The notes beneath the pieces are model-generated. The model made no database searches and was not told the DNA's origin. It saw only the letters and a program-made list of their open reading frames with translations. The translations under genes and the position numbers were made by a program. Shown in pieces: positions 1 through 6,712 of a stretch of 33,732 nt of DNA (within the stretch, counting starts at the first letter, position 1; the number at the start of each line of letters is the position of its first letter). The stretch is from the NCBI GenBank assembly GCA_031284375.1, contig JAISZY010000074.1, forward strand, positions 1 to 33,732, in the 5' to 3' direction. This DNA comes from Tannerellaceae bacterium (lineage in GTDB: Bacteria > Bacteroidota > Bacteroidia > Bacteroidales > Tannerellaceae).

Positions 1-63
1 CAAACGGATGTTTTTCTTGAAGCAATTGTTTATTATCTGGAACATGATGATTTTTTAGATTAG
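1..63 (+). CDS. C-terminal end of an upstream gene (partial)
   Basis: The first 63 bases read without interruption as the last 20 codons of a protein ending in EHDDFLD, followed by TAG at 61-63. The start lies outside the window. The tail is acidic and aromatic, with no motif that names a family. No T-rich terminator follows it directly. Confidence 0.5.
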   Translation, partial: QTDVFLEAIVYYLEHDDFLD

Positions 64-141
64 TTTTATGAGATATAAAATAAAGACTGCTTTCCTTCCC
101 TAATTTGGAAAAGATGTATATGATGATTGAAAATCTCCGTA

Positions 142-166
142 TCTTTACGGGCGATAACCGTAAAGA
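142..166. repeat. 9-bp inverted repeat in the leader before the 188 gene
   Basis: TCTTTACGG at 142-150 and CCGTAAAGA at 158-166 are perfect inverted copies separated by seven bases. No T-run follows on the + strand, so a Rho-independent terminator is not supported. It may be a leader hairpin or a protein-binding site 22 bases before the next start codon. Confidence 0.4.
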
Positions 167-187
167 AAGATGTAAAAAAACAGGACA

Positions 188-541
188 ATGAAACAGAAAC
201 ACCTGAAAATACTGCTTGTCGCTTCACTTTTCATCGTCGCGTGCGGCTGGCAAATATACAACCGCAGGAAAGCCGTCCGGCAAACGCTTGAAACGACAGC
301 CTCTTATATCCCCGTAAGCGCGAGGATAGAAAGCGTTTACCCTACGGGACGGGGTTTTCGCAGAGGTACCATCATCACCGTGATTTATACTCATGAAGGC
401 GCGGAATATATTAAAACCCTCACCAGGGGAGGCGGTTATACCAAAGGGCAGTACAGAAGGGGGGATACCCTCTCCCTATATATAACCCCCGCTAACCCGG
501 AGGAGCTAATAGACAAGGCTTTACTGAATAACCGGTATTAA
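188..541 (+). CDS. Small membrane-anchored protein, DUF3592-like
   Basis: This is a 117-residue protein of unknown function. Residues 7-20 form a hydrophobic segment that could be a signal anchor or an uncleaved signal peptide. A Cys at position 19 (VACGW) might be a lipobox, though the context is weak. The remainder is short beta-rich sequence with RIESVYPTG and a later GDTLSLYITPANPEE segment, the pattern of DUF3592-type proteins, which carry a beta domain beside a membrane helix. The start is the ATG at 188, after an A-rich leader. It stands alone between the partial gene at the window edge and a weak ORF at 579. The DUF3592 likeness is from memory of the pattern and is tentative; the gene itself is probable. 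Confidence 0.6.
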   Translation: MKQKHLKILLVASLFIVACGWQIYNRRKAVRQTLETTASYIPVSARIESVYPTGRGFRRGTIITVIYTHEGAEYIKTLTRGGGYTKGQYRRGDTLSLYITPANPEELIDKALLNNRY

Positions 542-578
542 TCTTTCTGGCGTTTTTATCCGCCCACCGGCGCACCCA

Positions 579-821
579 ATGAATGAATATGTGCGTTCTG
601 TCCGAAAAACAGGATATTTTTCTATTTTGAGAACTTATTTGCCCACGGTTATACTAATATTGATATTATTTATTACCTTGTGTTGTACGTTATTTGATGT
701 AAGGCAAAACAAAGCAGACGAGAGAAGCTCGCTCGTTTCCACTTTTACGCCTTTTCATTCATTTCTAATTCTTAAAATTTATGATTCTAACGAAGATTTC
801 AGTAATCCGCATAGGTCTTAA
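579..821 (+). CDS. Possible small single-pass membrane protein
   Basis: An 80-codon frame starting at ATG 579 encodes a basic N-terminus, one strongly hydrophobic helix at about residues 21-40 (PTVILILILFITLCC), and a polar tail. It follows the 188 gene by 37 bases on the same strand and could be co-transcribed. No family is recognised and the C-terminal half is not protein-like, so the frame may be decayed or fortuitous. The single clear membrane helix is the only positive evidence. Confidence 0.35.
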   Translation: MNEYVRSVRKTGYFSILRTYLPTVILILILFITLCCTLFDVRQNKADERSSLVSTFTPFHSFLILKIYDSNEDFSNPHRS

Positions 822-847
822 GGATTTGTCACATTGTCTTCCGGAAA

Positions 848-924
848 TCATTGCTATCATTTTTAAAATCATTATGATGAACTGTTGAACTCATTACAAT
901 GATCTCCATAAGTGATTGCAATGC
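848..924. promoter_or_regulatory. Array of four phased palindromic 12-mer boxes, copy A (degenerate)
   Basis: Four related boxes start at 848, 869, 891 and 913, spaced 21, 22 and 22 bp. They read TCATTGCTATCA, TCATTATGATGA, TCATTACAATGA and TGATTGCAATGC, all variants of the perfect palindrome TCATTGCAATGA. Boxes 1 and 2 are separated by TTTTTAAAA. The array sits about 210-290 bp before the LytTR gene. The same architecture recurs at 27283-27359. Two-helical-turn spacing suggests a protein array on one DNA face; function is inferred only. Confidence 0.55.
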
Positions 925-1091
925 TTTATATAAATTTTACTATCGGATTGTATGCAAATTGACCAAATTTAGAATTAGTTAGAGATTATTTTATTCCCAT
1001 AAACCGTTCATAATCTGTTATACTGATTAGATGAGTCAGCCCTACCCTCCGTTTTATCCGTCGGAATATGTGGTAAAACAAGTTTTATCTG

Positions 1092-1099
1092 TACCTTTG
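1092..1099 (+). promoter_or_regulatory. -7 promoter element for the LytTR/FHA unit
   Basis: TACCTTTG matches the Bacteroidota -7 consensus TAnnTTTG and lies 37 bases before the LytTR start codon. No clear TTTG -33 element is visible at the usual distance, so the promoter may need an activator. Confidence 0.55.
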
Positions 1100-1135
1100 T
1101 ATCTTGATAAAAACAAATGTTAATATAACATCAAT

Positions 1136-1528
1136 ATGGATCGATATTTAATTATAAAGACAAGGGATGAGTTATTACGTATCAAGATAGGTCAGATTCT
1201 TTTTTTCGAGGCAGATCGGAACTACACGAAACTCCTTTTATCTAATGGGATACAGTTTACTTTTGCCATAAATATCGGGAAAATAGAGGAGATTCTGGAG
1301 AAACAAGTAACCGGTAGCAGCAATATACTGATACGTGTAGGTAAAAGTTATATCATCAACAAAAATCATATATTGCAAATAAACCTGCCCAAACAACGGC
1401 TCTTACTGCTCACGGCCGAAGGTAAACCGAAAGAGTTGATTATATCTAAAGATCCCCTGAAGACATTGAAAGATTCGTTTGAAAAAGAAATAGGGAAGAC
1501 CGAGGATACGCAAGGCCATGATAATTAA
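1136..1528 (+). CDS. Orphan LytTR-type DNA-binding regulator
   Basis: The 130-residue protein is essentially one LytTR domain (about residues 4-105). It shows the family pattern of a short strand pair, then ILFFEADRNYTKLLLSNG, then a conserved LIRVGKSYIINKNHI segment, where LytTR proteins typically have [FI]xRxHRSYxVN. LytTR domains bind tandem DNA repeats spaced about two helical turns. There is no receiver domain and no membrane segment, so this is not a normal response regulator. Its last 11 bases overlap the start of the FHA gene, indicating translational coupling. It therefore probably provides the transcriptional output of the phosphorylation locus. The charged tail after residue 110 contains possible Ser/Thr phosphorylation sites. 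Confidence 0.85.
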   Translation: MDRYLIIKTRDELLRIKIGQILFFEADRNYTKLLLSNGIQFTFAINIGKIEEILEKQVTGSSNILIRVGKSYIINKNHILQINLPKQRLLLLTAEGKPKELIISKDPLKTLKDSFEKEIGKTEDTQGHDN

Positions 1529-2171
1529 AATAGGAAAAGCAAATGATAACGACTATGTGGTAAACGATTCCCATGTGAGCCGGCACCATGCTCAACTAAC
1601 CCGCGACGTAGACGGCTGCTTACTGTTGATAGACATGGATTCGGCAAATGGGACATACGTAAACGGAAGCCGGATAGCCCAAAAAAGAGTTTCGCCAACA
1701 GATTCGGTTAAGTTGGGAGATCGTTATAGCCTCAAGCTCCCGGAGGTATTAAAAAGCAGAAATGATTATAGCGAAGAATTTATCGCCCTGAGAGGAGTAT
1801 ACAATAAATATATCGAGCAAAAAGTCAAAATACAATCGTCCAACCAATTCAAAACACGGGTGTATCAGTCCTTGCCCTTCGCGCTTACCGGACTTATCGG
1901 AGTGAGTATTGGATTTATGGGAAAAGGAAATCCGGTCTTGTGGGGAGTCAGTCTTTTTGTAGCCGTATGTGCGCCGGTGGTTGGGATATATCTGGGGGCT
2001 AAGCAGTCGGCCAAGATACCCGGTCAGTTGCAAGACCTTGCCAACCGTTTTAAAATAGATTATGTATGCCCCAAATGCGGAACGTTTCTGGGCGAGATTC
2101 CCTGGGAATCTTTGATTAACAAAAAACAATGCCCCGTGTCCTCCTGCAAAGCCAAATGGGTAAACGAATAA
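1518..2171 (+). CDS. FHA-domain membrane protein with C-terminal zinc ribbon
   Basis: The 217-residue protein begins with a compact FHA domain (about 1-75). Its phosphothreonine-binding landmarks are IGKANDND, SRHHA and NGTYVNG. Residues 76-117 are a charged linker. Two hydrophobic helices follow at about 119-134 and 139-160, joined by a short turn, which should place both ends on the same side of the inner membrane. A zinc-ribbon-like pair, CPKC at 184-187 and CPVSSC at 205-210, closes the protein. FHA domains read phosphothreonine, so this could dock a phosphorylated partner at the membrane. The start codon overlaps the LytTR gene by 11 bases. A new promoter-like element downstream separates it from the acidic protein gene. 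Confidence 0.85.
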   Translation: MIIKIGKANDNDYVVNDSHVSRHHAQLTRDVDGCLLLIDMDSANGTYVNGSRIAQKRVSPTDSVKLGDRYSLKLPEVLKSRNDYSEEFIALRGVYNKYIEQKVKIQSSNQFKTRVYQSLPFALTGLIGVSIGFMGKGNPVLWGVSLFVAVCAPVVGIYLGAKQSAKIPGQLQDLANRFKIDYVCPKCGTFLGEIPWESLINKKQCPVSSCKAKWVNE

Positions 2172-2269
2172 ACGACATTTTGTATCCAAAAGATATACCT
2201 TTTGTACATCAAACAAGCCGGTTCGATTATTCGGAATAAATCCGGGCCGTAAGTAGTTTTCTTTTATAG

Positions 2270-2277
2270 TATCTTTG
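2270..2277 (+). promoter_or_regulatory. -7 promoter element for the acidic/FHA/PP2C unit
   Basis: TATCTTTG matches TAnnTTTG. Transcription would begin near 2283. This makes a TTG start at 2275 impossible and supports the ATG at 2308 as the true start of the acidic protein. Confidence 0.6.
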
Positions 2278-2307
2278 TGGAATAATAAATTATTAAAAAC
2301 AATTTAT

Positions 2308-2547
2308 ATGCAAGAAGAAGAATATACATTCGTTACAATAGATGACACCGACGCCCTATTATCGGATGCCGTTGTTATTGATATGGATAGTGACGATGGT
2401 CTACTGGGGGCAGTTGTTATTGATGATAGCATGGATAATTCCGATTTTATAACTTTATCGGACGACACAATCATGCTTTCGGATGCCGATATGATAGATT
2501 CATATTCCAGTGACATAAGCGATATGGACATTTCGATTATGGTATGA
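2308..2547 (+). CDS. Asp/Ser-rich acidic protein lacking basic residues
   Basis: This 79-residue protein is extreme in composition: 20 Asp, 3 Glu and 11 Ser, and no Lys, Arg, His, Cys, Trp or Pro. It has no signal peptide or membrane helix. Semi-repeated units (SDAVVIDMDSDD, GAVVIDDSMDNSD) alternate hydrophobic triplets with acidic/Ser clusters. Four of its five Thr have Asp or Leu at +3 (T10 and T49 have Asp; T14 and T54 have Leu), a residue class often preferred by FHA domains at pThr+3. The stop codon overlaps the start of the zinc-ribbon/FHA gene (ATGA), so the two are translationally coupled. An inferred role is a phosphorylation substrate or scaffold read by the two FHA proteins. No family is recognised. 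Confidence 0.75.
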   Translation: MQEEEYTFVTIDDTDALLSDAVVIDMDSDDGLLGAVVIDDSMDNSDFITLSDDTIMLSDADMIDSYSSDISDMDISIMV

Positions 2548-3065
2548 TATCCGTAAAATGTCCGCATTGCCACGTAGGATTGAAGGTAGACGAAGGGAAA
2601 CTACCTCCGGGAGTTACATCCTTTAAATGTCCTAAGTGCAAAGGCCTTATACCCATCTCCATGCTTTCAGAGAAAGAAGGAGATGGTTTTTCTTCGTCCG
2701 ATAATACAATCGTTATTCAACCGGTAAAGACTACAACGGGGAAACTAACCGTAATTGCAGATGTCCATACCGAGGAACAAATGTTCCCCCTCCGGGAAGG
2801 AATCTTTATCGTTGGCCGTAAATCATCCCATCCCTCACGTGCAACAATCTGTATTCAAACGTCCGATCGGTCGATGAGCCGCGAACATATCCGTATCGAA
2901 GTGAAAAAAGATGTCAGGGGAGGATATAAACACTACCTATCCGATAATAATAGCAAAAACCATACGTTATATAATTGTAATTTCTTAGGAAATGAAGAAG
3001 TAGTGATATTGAACAATAATGACGAAATCATTATCGGACATACGGTACTTCGCTTTAATGAATAA
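2544..3065 (+). CDS. Zinc-ribbon plus FHA-domain protein
   Basis: The 173-residue protein starts with an MJ0042/zinc-ribbon-type motif, CPHC at 6-9 and CPKC at 29-32. A Ser/Thr-bearing linker follows, then an FHA domain over about residues 68-172. FHA landmarks are FIVGRKSS, a DRSMSREHIRIEV stretch with the SxxH core, and DNNSKNHTLYNC in the place of the usual NGT segment. It is soluble, with no signal or membrane segment. It is coupled by a 4-base overlap to the acidic protein gene and followed after 5 bases by the PP2C gene, which strongly suggests one functional set. It probably binds a phosphothreonine protein made by the kinase encoded at 3924. The ligand is not known. Confidence 0.85.
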   Translation: MISVKCPHCHVGLKVDEGKLPPGVTSFKCPKCKGLIPISMLSEKEGDGFSSSDNTIVIQPVKTTTGKLTVIADVHTEEQMFPLREGIFIVGRKSSHPSRATICIQTSDRSMSREHIRIEVKKDVRGGYKHYLSDNNSKNHTLYNCNFLGNEEVVILNNNDEIIIGHTVLRFNE

Positions 3066-3070
3066 TAAAA

Positions 3071-3886
3071 ATGGCTATTATGAATATAATGATTGGAAAA
3101 CCTTATGCAGTCAGCGAAAGAGGTTACAAATTAAACAACGAGGATTCTATTTATCCTTCTCCGGAAGCCGTAAACAGCAACCAGAAACTGTTTTTGATGT
3201 GCGATGGCGTAGGGGGAACAGAAAAAGGAGAAATAGCCAGTTCTATGACATGCGATTATTTCTCTACCTATTTTTCGTCTATGCTGACGGAAGAAAATCC
3301 TACTCCCGAATTTATACAGAAAGCTATACAGTATACCGAAGCCCATTTTGACACCTATGTGGCAGAACATTCGGAAGCCCAGGGGATGGCCACTACACTG
3401 ATTATGCTTTATATCGGAACAAACGGCGTTACATTGGCGCATGTAGGAGACAGCCGCATCTACCATATTCGTAACGGAGAGATACTTTACCAAACAGAAG
3501 ACCACTCCTTAGTTAATTCACTTGTAAAAATGGGAAAAATAACACCTCAGGAAGCGCGCAACCACCCGAAAAAAAATGTGATTTTGCGTGCCATACAAGG
3601 AACAGACAGGTATACGGAAGCCGATGTGGTATTAATACAAGATGTACAGCCCGGCGATTATTTCTTTATGTGTACGGACGGAGTGCTGGAAAATCTTACA
3701 AATGAAATGCTTGCCTCTATCTTCAAAGAACAGACAACCTCCGAGGTCATCAAAGATACGTTGATGGAATCTTGCGATGGGAAAACAAACGATAATTTTT
3801 CTTTCTACATTATTCCTATTCAAAATATACAGGATTCCGTTGGATATAGGCAAAATCTTCTCTCATTCCTTTATTCTTTTATTTAA
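3071..3886 (+). CDS. PP2C-family Ser/Thr protein phosphatase
   Basis: The 271-residue protein has the PPM/PP2C metal-binding layout: NNEDS at 22-26, CDGVGG at 44-49, GMATTLIMLYI, HVGDSRIY, TEDHSLVNSLV, a CTDGVLEN motif and a final ND-NFS element. These supply the Asp residues that hold Mn/Mg ions in the family, so an active metal-dependent phosphatase is expected. It is cytosolic and near family length. It would remove phosphates placed by the neighbouring kinase, resetting FHA binding. ATG codons at 3080 and 3089 are possible alternative starts; 3071 was chosen because it leaves a 5-base gap to the preceding gene. The last 25 residues beyond the core are unassigned. Confidence 0.92.
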   Translation: MAIMNIMIGKPYAVSERGYKLNNEDSIYPSPEAVNSNQKLFLMCDGVGGTEKGEIASSMTCDYFSTYFSSMLTEENPTPEFIQKAIQYTEAHFDTYVAEHSEAQGMATTLIMLYIGTNGVTLAHVGDSRIYHIRNGEILYQTEDHSLVNSLVKMGKITPQEARNHPKKNVILRAIQGTDRYTEADVVLIQDVQPGDYFFMCTDGVLENLTNEMLASIFKEQTTSEVIKDTLMESCDGKTNDNFSFYIIPIQNIQDSVGYRQNLLSFLYSFI

Positions 3887-3892
3887 AAAACG

Positions 3893-3900
3893 TATTTTTG
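3893..3900 (+). promoter_or_regulatory. -7 promoter element for the kinase unit
   Basis: TATTTTTG matches TAnnTTTG and lies 23 bases before the kinase start at 3924. It could let kinase, barrel protein, lipoprotein and patatin be transcribed separately from the phosphatase. Confidence 0.5.
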
Positions 3901-3923
3901 GCGTATAATTAATTGCGCTGCGA

Positions 3924-5705
3924 ATGAATTTGCCTGTCGGTCATTATCTTCAAAACAAGAAATACCAACTACTACAAGTAGTTGGGCAAGGTGGCTTCGG
4001 TATAACCTATAAAGGTATTTTGTTTACGGAAGTGAAAGGCCCATTAGGAACTATCAAGACGGAAGTACCTATCAGCATCAAAGAATATTTCTTCAAAGAT
4101 TATTGTTATAGAGCGCCGGAGGAAGTTAGCGTACATGTCCATACAGAGACGGGGCAGTTTCTTTTCCAGAAATTCAAAGAAAAACTCATAAAAGAAGCCC
4201 GGATTTTGTCGGAGGTAAACCATCCGCACATTGTTCATGTGCTCGATGTTTTTGAAGAAAATAATACGGCCTACATTGCTATGGAATATATTTCCGGATA
4301 TTCGTTGAAATATCTTTTGGAAAGAAACGGAATCTTTCCGGAAACAAAAGTCCTGAAATACACACATCAGATAGGAAAAGCGCTACAATTTGTTCACGAA
4401 AAAAATGTTCTGCATTTAGACATAAAACCAAGTAATATTCTTATTGATAAAAACGACAACGCTCACTTGATTGACTTCGGCGTAAGCAAAAGATACGATG
4501 TGGAAAATACGGAAACCAGCGCCACGATGCTGACCCTCTCGAAAGGTTTCGCCTCCGTGGAACAATACGACAACGAAGGAACCCATTTGTTTTCCCCTTG
4601 CCCGGATATTTATTCGCTGGGAGCCACCATGTATAATCTGCTGACAGGGAAGATTCCTACGGAATCTATTCTGAGAGCGACCCGCGTTTTTCCGAAACCT
4701 TCGAAACTGAACCCGACCATCACACCCGATACGGAAAACGTTATCCTGAAAGCCATGCAGATTAATCCGGCCGACCGTTTTCAAACAGTAACGGAAATGT
4801 TGGCCTTATTAGCCGTTCCTCCCGCTGAAGAAAAGCCGGCAAATAACTATCCGGAACCACATTCGCCCAACGAAAATGGGGACGAAACCGTATTCGTTGA
4901 TTCCCCCCATACGCGTTTTTCAGAGAAGAAAAATGTACAAACACCAACAGACGGCAGCCATGAAGAGGATAAGAAAAGAAAGAAAGGTGTATTAATTTTT
5001 TCTTTAATTTGTATATTTGCATCGTTGGGAGCTTCGGTTTTCATACTTGTCGGAAAAGGAAACGATTCTACTTCCTCCCCGATGGAGTTACCATCGGAAA
5101 TTCTTACGGAAGAGAGTCCCGTTGGCCAAGAGCCGGCAAATAATACGGCGAATGAAGAGAACCGGACAGGACTGTTTGGAGAGAATCTTCAAAAAAAGCA
5201 AACGCCTCGGCAAGAGAACCAGGAAACTTCCACAAAGCCTGTCACCAATGACGTAACGTCCGGATTGACAATCCTACCGCAAGTAACAAAAGGCGAAGGG
5301 GAAATAGAAGCGGAATATACGGCATTGATAGCGTCGGGAAAAGAAAAGATGAATGTAGGCAATTATGCCGAAGCAGATGATGATTTTTATAATGCTATAT
5401 CCCTTAAAGCAACCAATGAAGTGAAACAATTACTTATTTCTAATGCGGCGAAAATAAAGGAAAAAGAAATTGCAGAAAAAGTTGCTTTATATGAAGAAAA
5501 AACAACCTTCGGGAAATATAAGATAGTACGTAAAAAATTGACAGGCAAATACGGAGCGATTGACGACAAAGGAGAAGAACAAATACCCTGCAAATATGTC
5601 TTTGTAGGTAATGCCGGTGAAAACCGGGCTTTTCAGCGAGAAGACAATCTGTTCGATATTTATAATATGAATGGAATATTGATAAAAACGGATGTAACGT
5701 ATTAA
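3924..5705 (+). CDS. Transmembrane Ser/Thr protein kinase with periplasmic tail
   Basis: The 593-residue protein begins with a Hanks-type kinase domain (about 14-295). Visible landmarks are GQGGFG at 21-26, Lys53 in SIKEYF, Glu91 on helix C, HLDIKPSN at 164-171 with catalytic Asp166 and Asn171, and DFG at 184-186. An insertion separates the glycine loop from Lys53. The usual HRD Arg is Leu, so this is a non-RD kinase, a class less dependent on activation-loop phosphorylation. A Pro/Ser/Thr-rich linker leads to one membrane helix at about 354-377. The outer part holds a polar linker, a TPR-like helical stretch (about 455-520) and a WG-repeat-like end (KYGAIDDKGEEQIPCKY). It probably senses an envelope signal and phosphorylates the cytosolic FHA/LytTR partners. 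Confidence 0.93.
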   Translation: MNLPVGHYLQNKKYQLLQVVGQGGFGITYKGILFTEVKGPLGTIKTEVPISIKEYFFKDYCYRAPEEVSVHVHTETGQFLFQKFKEKLIKEARILSEVNHPHIVHVLDVFEENNTAYIAMEYISGYSLKYLLERNGIFPETKVLKYTHQIGKALQFVHEKNVLHLDIKPSNILIDKNDNAHLIDFGVSKRYDVENTETSATMLTLSKGFASVEQYDNEGTHLFSPCPDIYSLGATMYNLLTGKIPTESILRATRVFPKPSKLNPTITPDTENVILKAMQINPADRFQTVTEMLALLAVPPAEEKPANNYPEPHSPNENGDETVFVDSPHTRFSEKKNVQTPTDGSHEEDKKRKKGVLIFSLICIFASLGASVFILVGKGNDSTSSPMELPSEILTEESPVGQEPANNTANEENRTGLFGENLQKKQTPRQENQETSTKPVTNDVTSGLTILPQVTKGEGEIEAEYTALIASGKEKMNVGNYAEADDDFYNAISLKATNEVKQLLISNAAKIKEKEIAEKVALYEEKTTFGKYKIVRKKLTGKYGAIDDKGEEQIPCKYVFVGNAGENRAFQREDNLFDIYNMNGILIKTDVTY

Positions 5706-5717
5706 TAATTATTGTTT

Positions 5718-6701
5718 ATGAAGAAACTGTGGATGTTAATGATATACATGATGGTATTTCCTGTGTGTATAATGGCTCAACAGCAAACCGAATATAATAA
5801 AAGAGGAGACGAGGCAATGGAGCGTTTGGATTACGACGACGCCCGCCTGTTCTACGGAGAAGGTATGCCGTACTGCGATATGTACAGTATCCGTAAACTA
5901 ACAACCATCTGGATAACCAGTGAAGCAATGCGCACATCTATGTACAACCTCATGAACAGGTGCTTGAGTTGCCTGAATGTGAAAGCAACAGAAAACGACA
6001 CAACAGCTATATCGCTCCTGATACGCTATTATACGGAAGGGATAGGTACAGCCCGAAGCGCCGAAATGATGACTTACTGGACAGAACAGTTGGAAGAAAT
6101 TAATAAACCCGTAGTTAAACCGGACGAATCACCGGAAATGACTCCGCCGCCGGTAAGACATCCTATAACCTACTTCGCCGGATATACATTTTCTGTTTTA
6201 TCTCCGGCAGGGATTACAATAGGCGCGGCAGGCAAACGCCTCGGAGGATATCTCCGCTTCAAGACCAACCTGTCTTTTCAGGCTTACGAAGGGAGTTTTA
6301 CCGGTATAAGCCCAACGAATATACCGGAGGGAACTTTTCTAAAGCCGGTATTTCTGCCGGAGGGAAAAACGATAGAAAAGAAATCTAATTTCTATACTGT
6401 AACGGGAGGATTAGTGGTCCGGTATAAACCGTTCAATTTTTCTATTGGTTTGGGATATTGGCAAAGAGACGTGATGTATAAGTATGCGGAAATAGATGAT
6501 ATCGAAAACGAAACAGGCAACTATTTCTGGTATAAACATGCCGACGCCTCCTACAAAGGCATAGCTGCCGATGTGGATGTTACGATGCAATTCGGTAAAT
6601 TTTATGTCTCTGCCGGTTGCAATCTCTTAAACTACGTTGGCGAGAATAATAAATTGAAACTGATTCCGGATTTGAATGCAGGGGTAGGTATATTCTTTTA
6701 A
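5718..6701 (+). CDS. Exported TPR-like/outer-membrane beta-barrel protein
   Basis: From the ATG at 5718 the protein has 327 residues; an upstream TTG at 5712 is less likely. Residues 1-20 are a Sec signal peptide ending in IMAQ. A helical region (about 22-115) resembles a TPR/Sel1 pair, with RGDEAMERLDYDDARLFYGEG typical of TPR helices. A Pro-rich linker (KPDESPEMTPPP) precedes about 180 residues of alternating beta strands rich in Tyr/Phe and Gly, ending in IFF, a C-terminal aromatic typical of outer-membrane barrels. It begins 12 bases after the kinase and is 11 bases before the lipoprotein, so it is in the kinase operon. It may link the kinase's periplasmic tail to the outer membrane. Confidence 0.75.
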   Translation: MKKLWMLMIYMMVFPVCIMAQQQTEYNKRGDEAMERLDYDDARLFYGEGMPYCDMYSIRKLTTIWITSEAMRTSMYNLMNRCLSCLNVKATENDTTAISLLIRYYTEGIGTARSAEMMTYWTEQLEEINKPVVKPDESPEMTPPPVRHPITYFAGYTFSVLSPAGITIGAAGKRLGGYLRFKTNLSFQAYEGSFTGISPTNIPEGTFLKPVFLPEGKTIEKKSNFYTVTGGLVVRYKPFNFSIGLGYWQRDVMYKYAEIDDIENETGNYFWYKHADASYKGIAADVDVTMQFGKFYVSAGCNLLNYVGENNKLKLIPDLNAGVGIFF

Positions 6702-6712
6702 ATAAAACGGAT

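Noticed and set aside
142-166. Terminator of the first partial gene
   Set aside because: There is no T-run after the hairpin on the + strand.
848-924. CRISPR array
   Set aside because: Boxes are 12-bp palindromes with 9-10 bp gaps, too short for CRISPR repeats and spacers, and no cas gene is present.
2275-2307. TTG start extending the acidic protein
   Set aside because: It falls inside the -7 promoter element, so it would not be in the mRNA.
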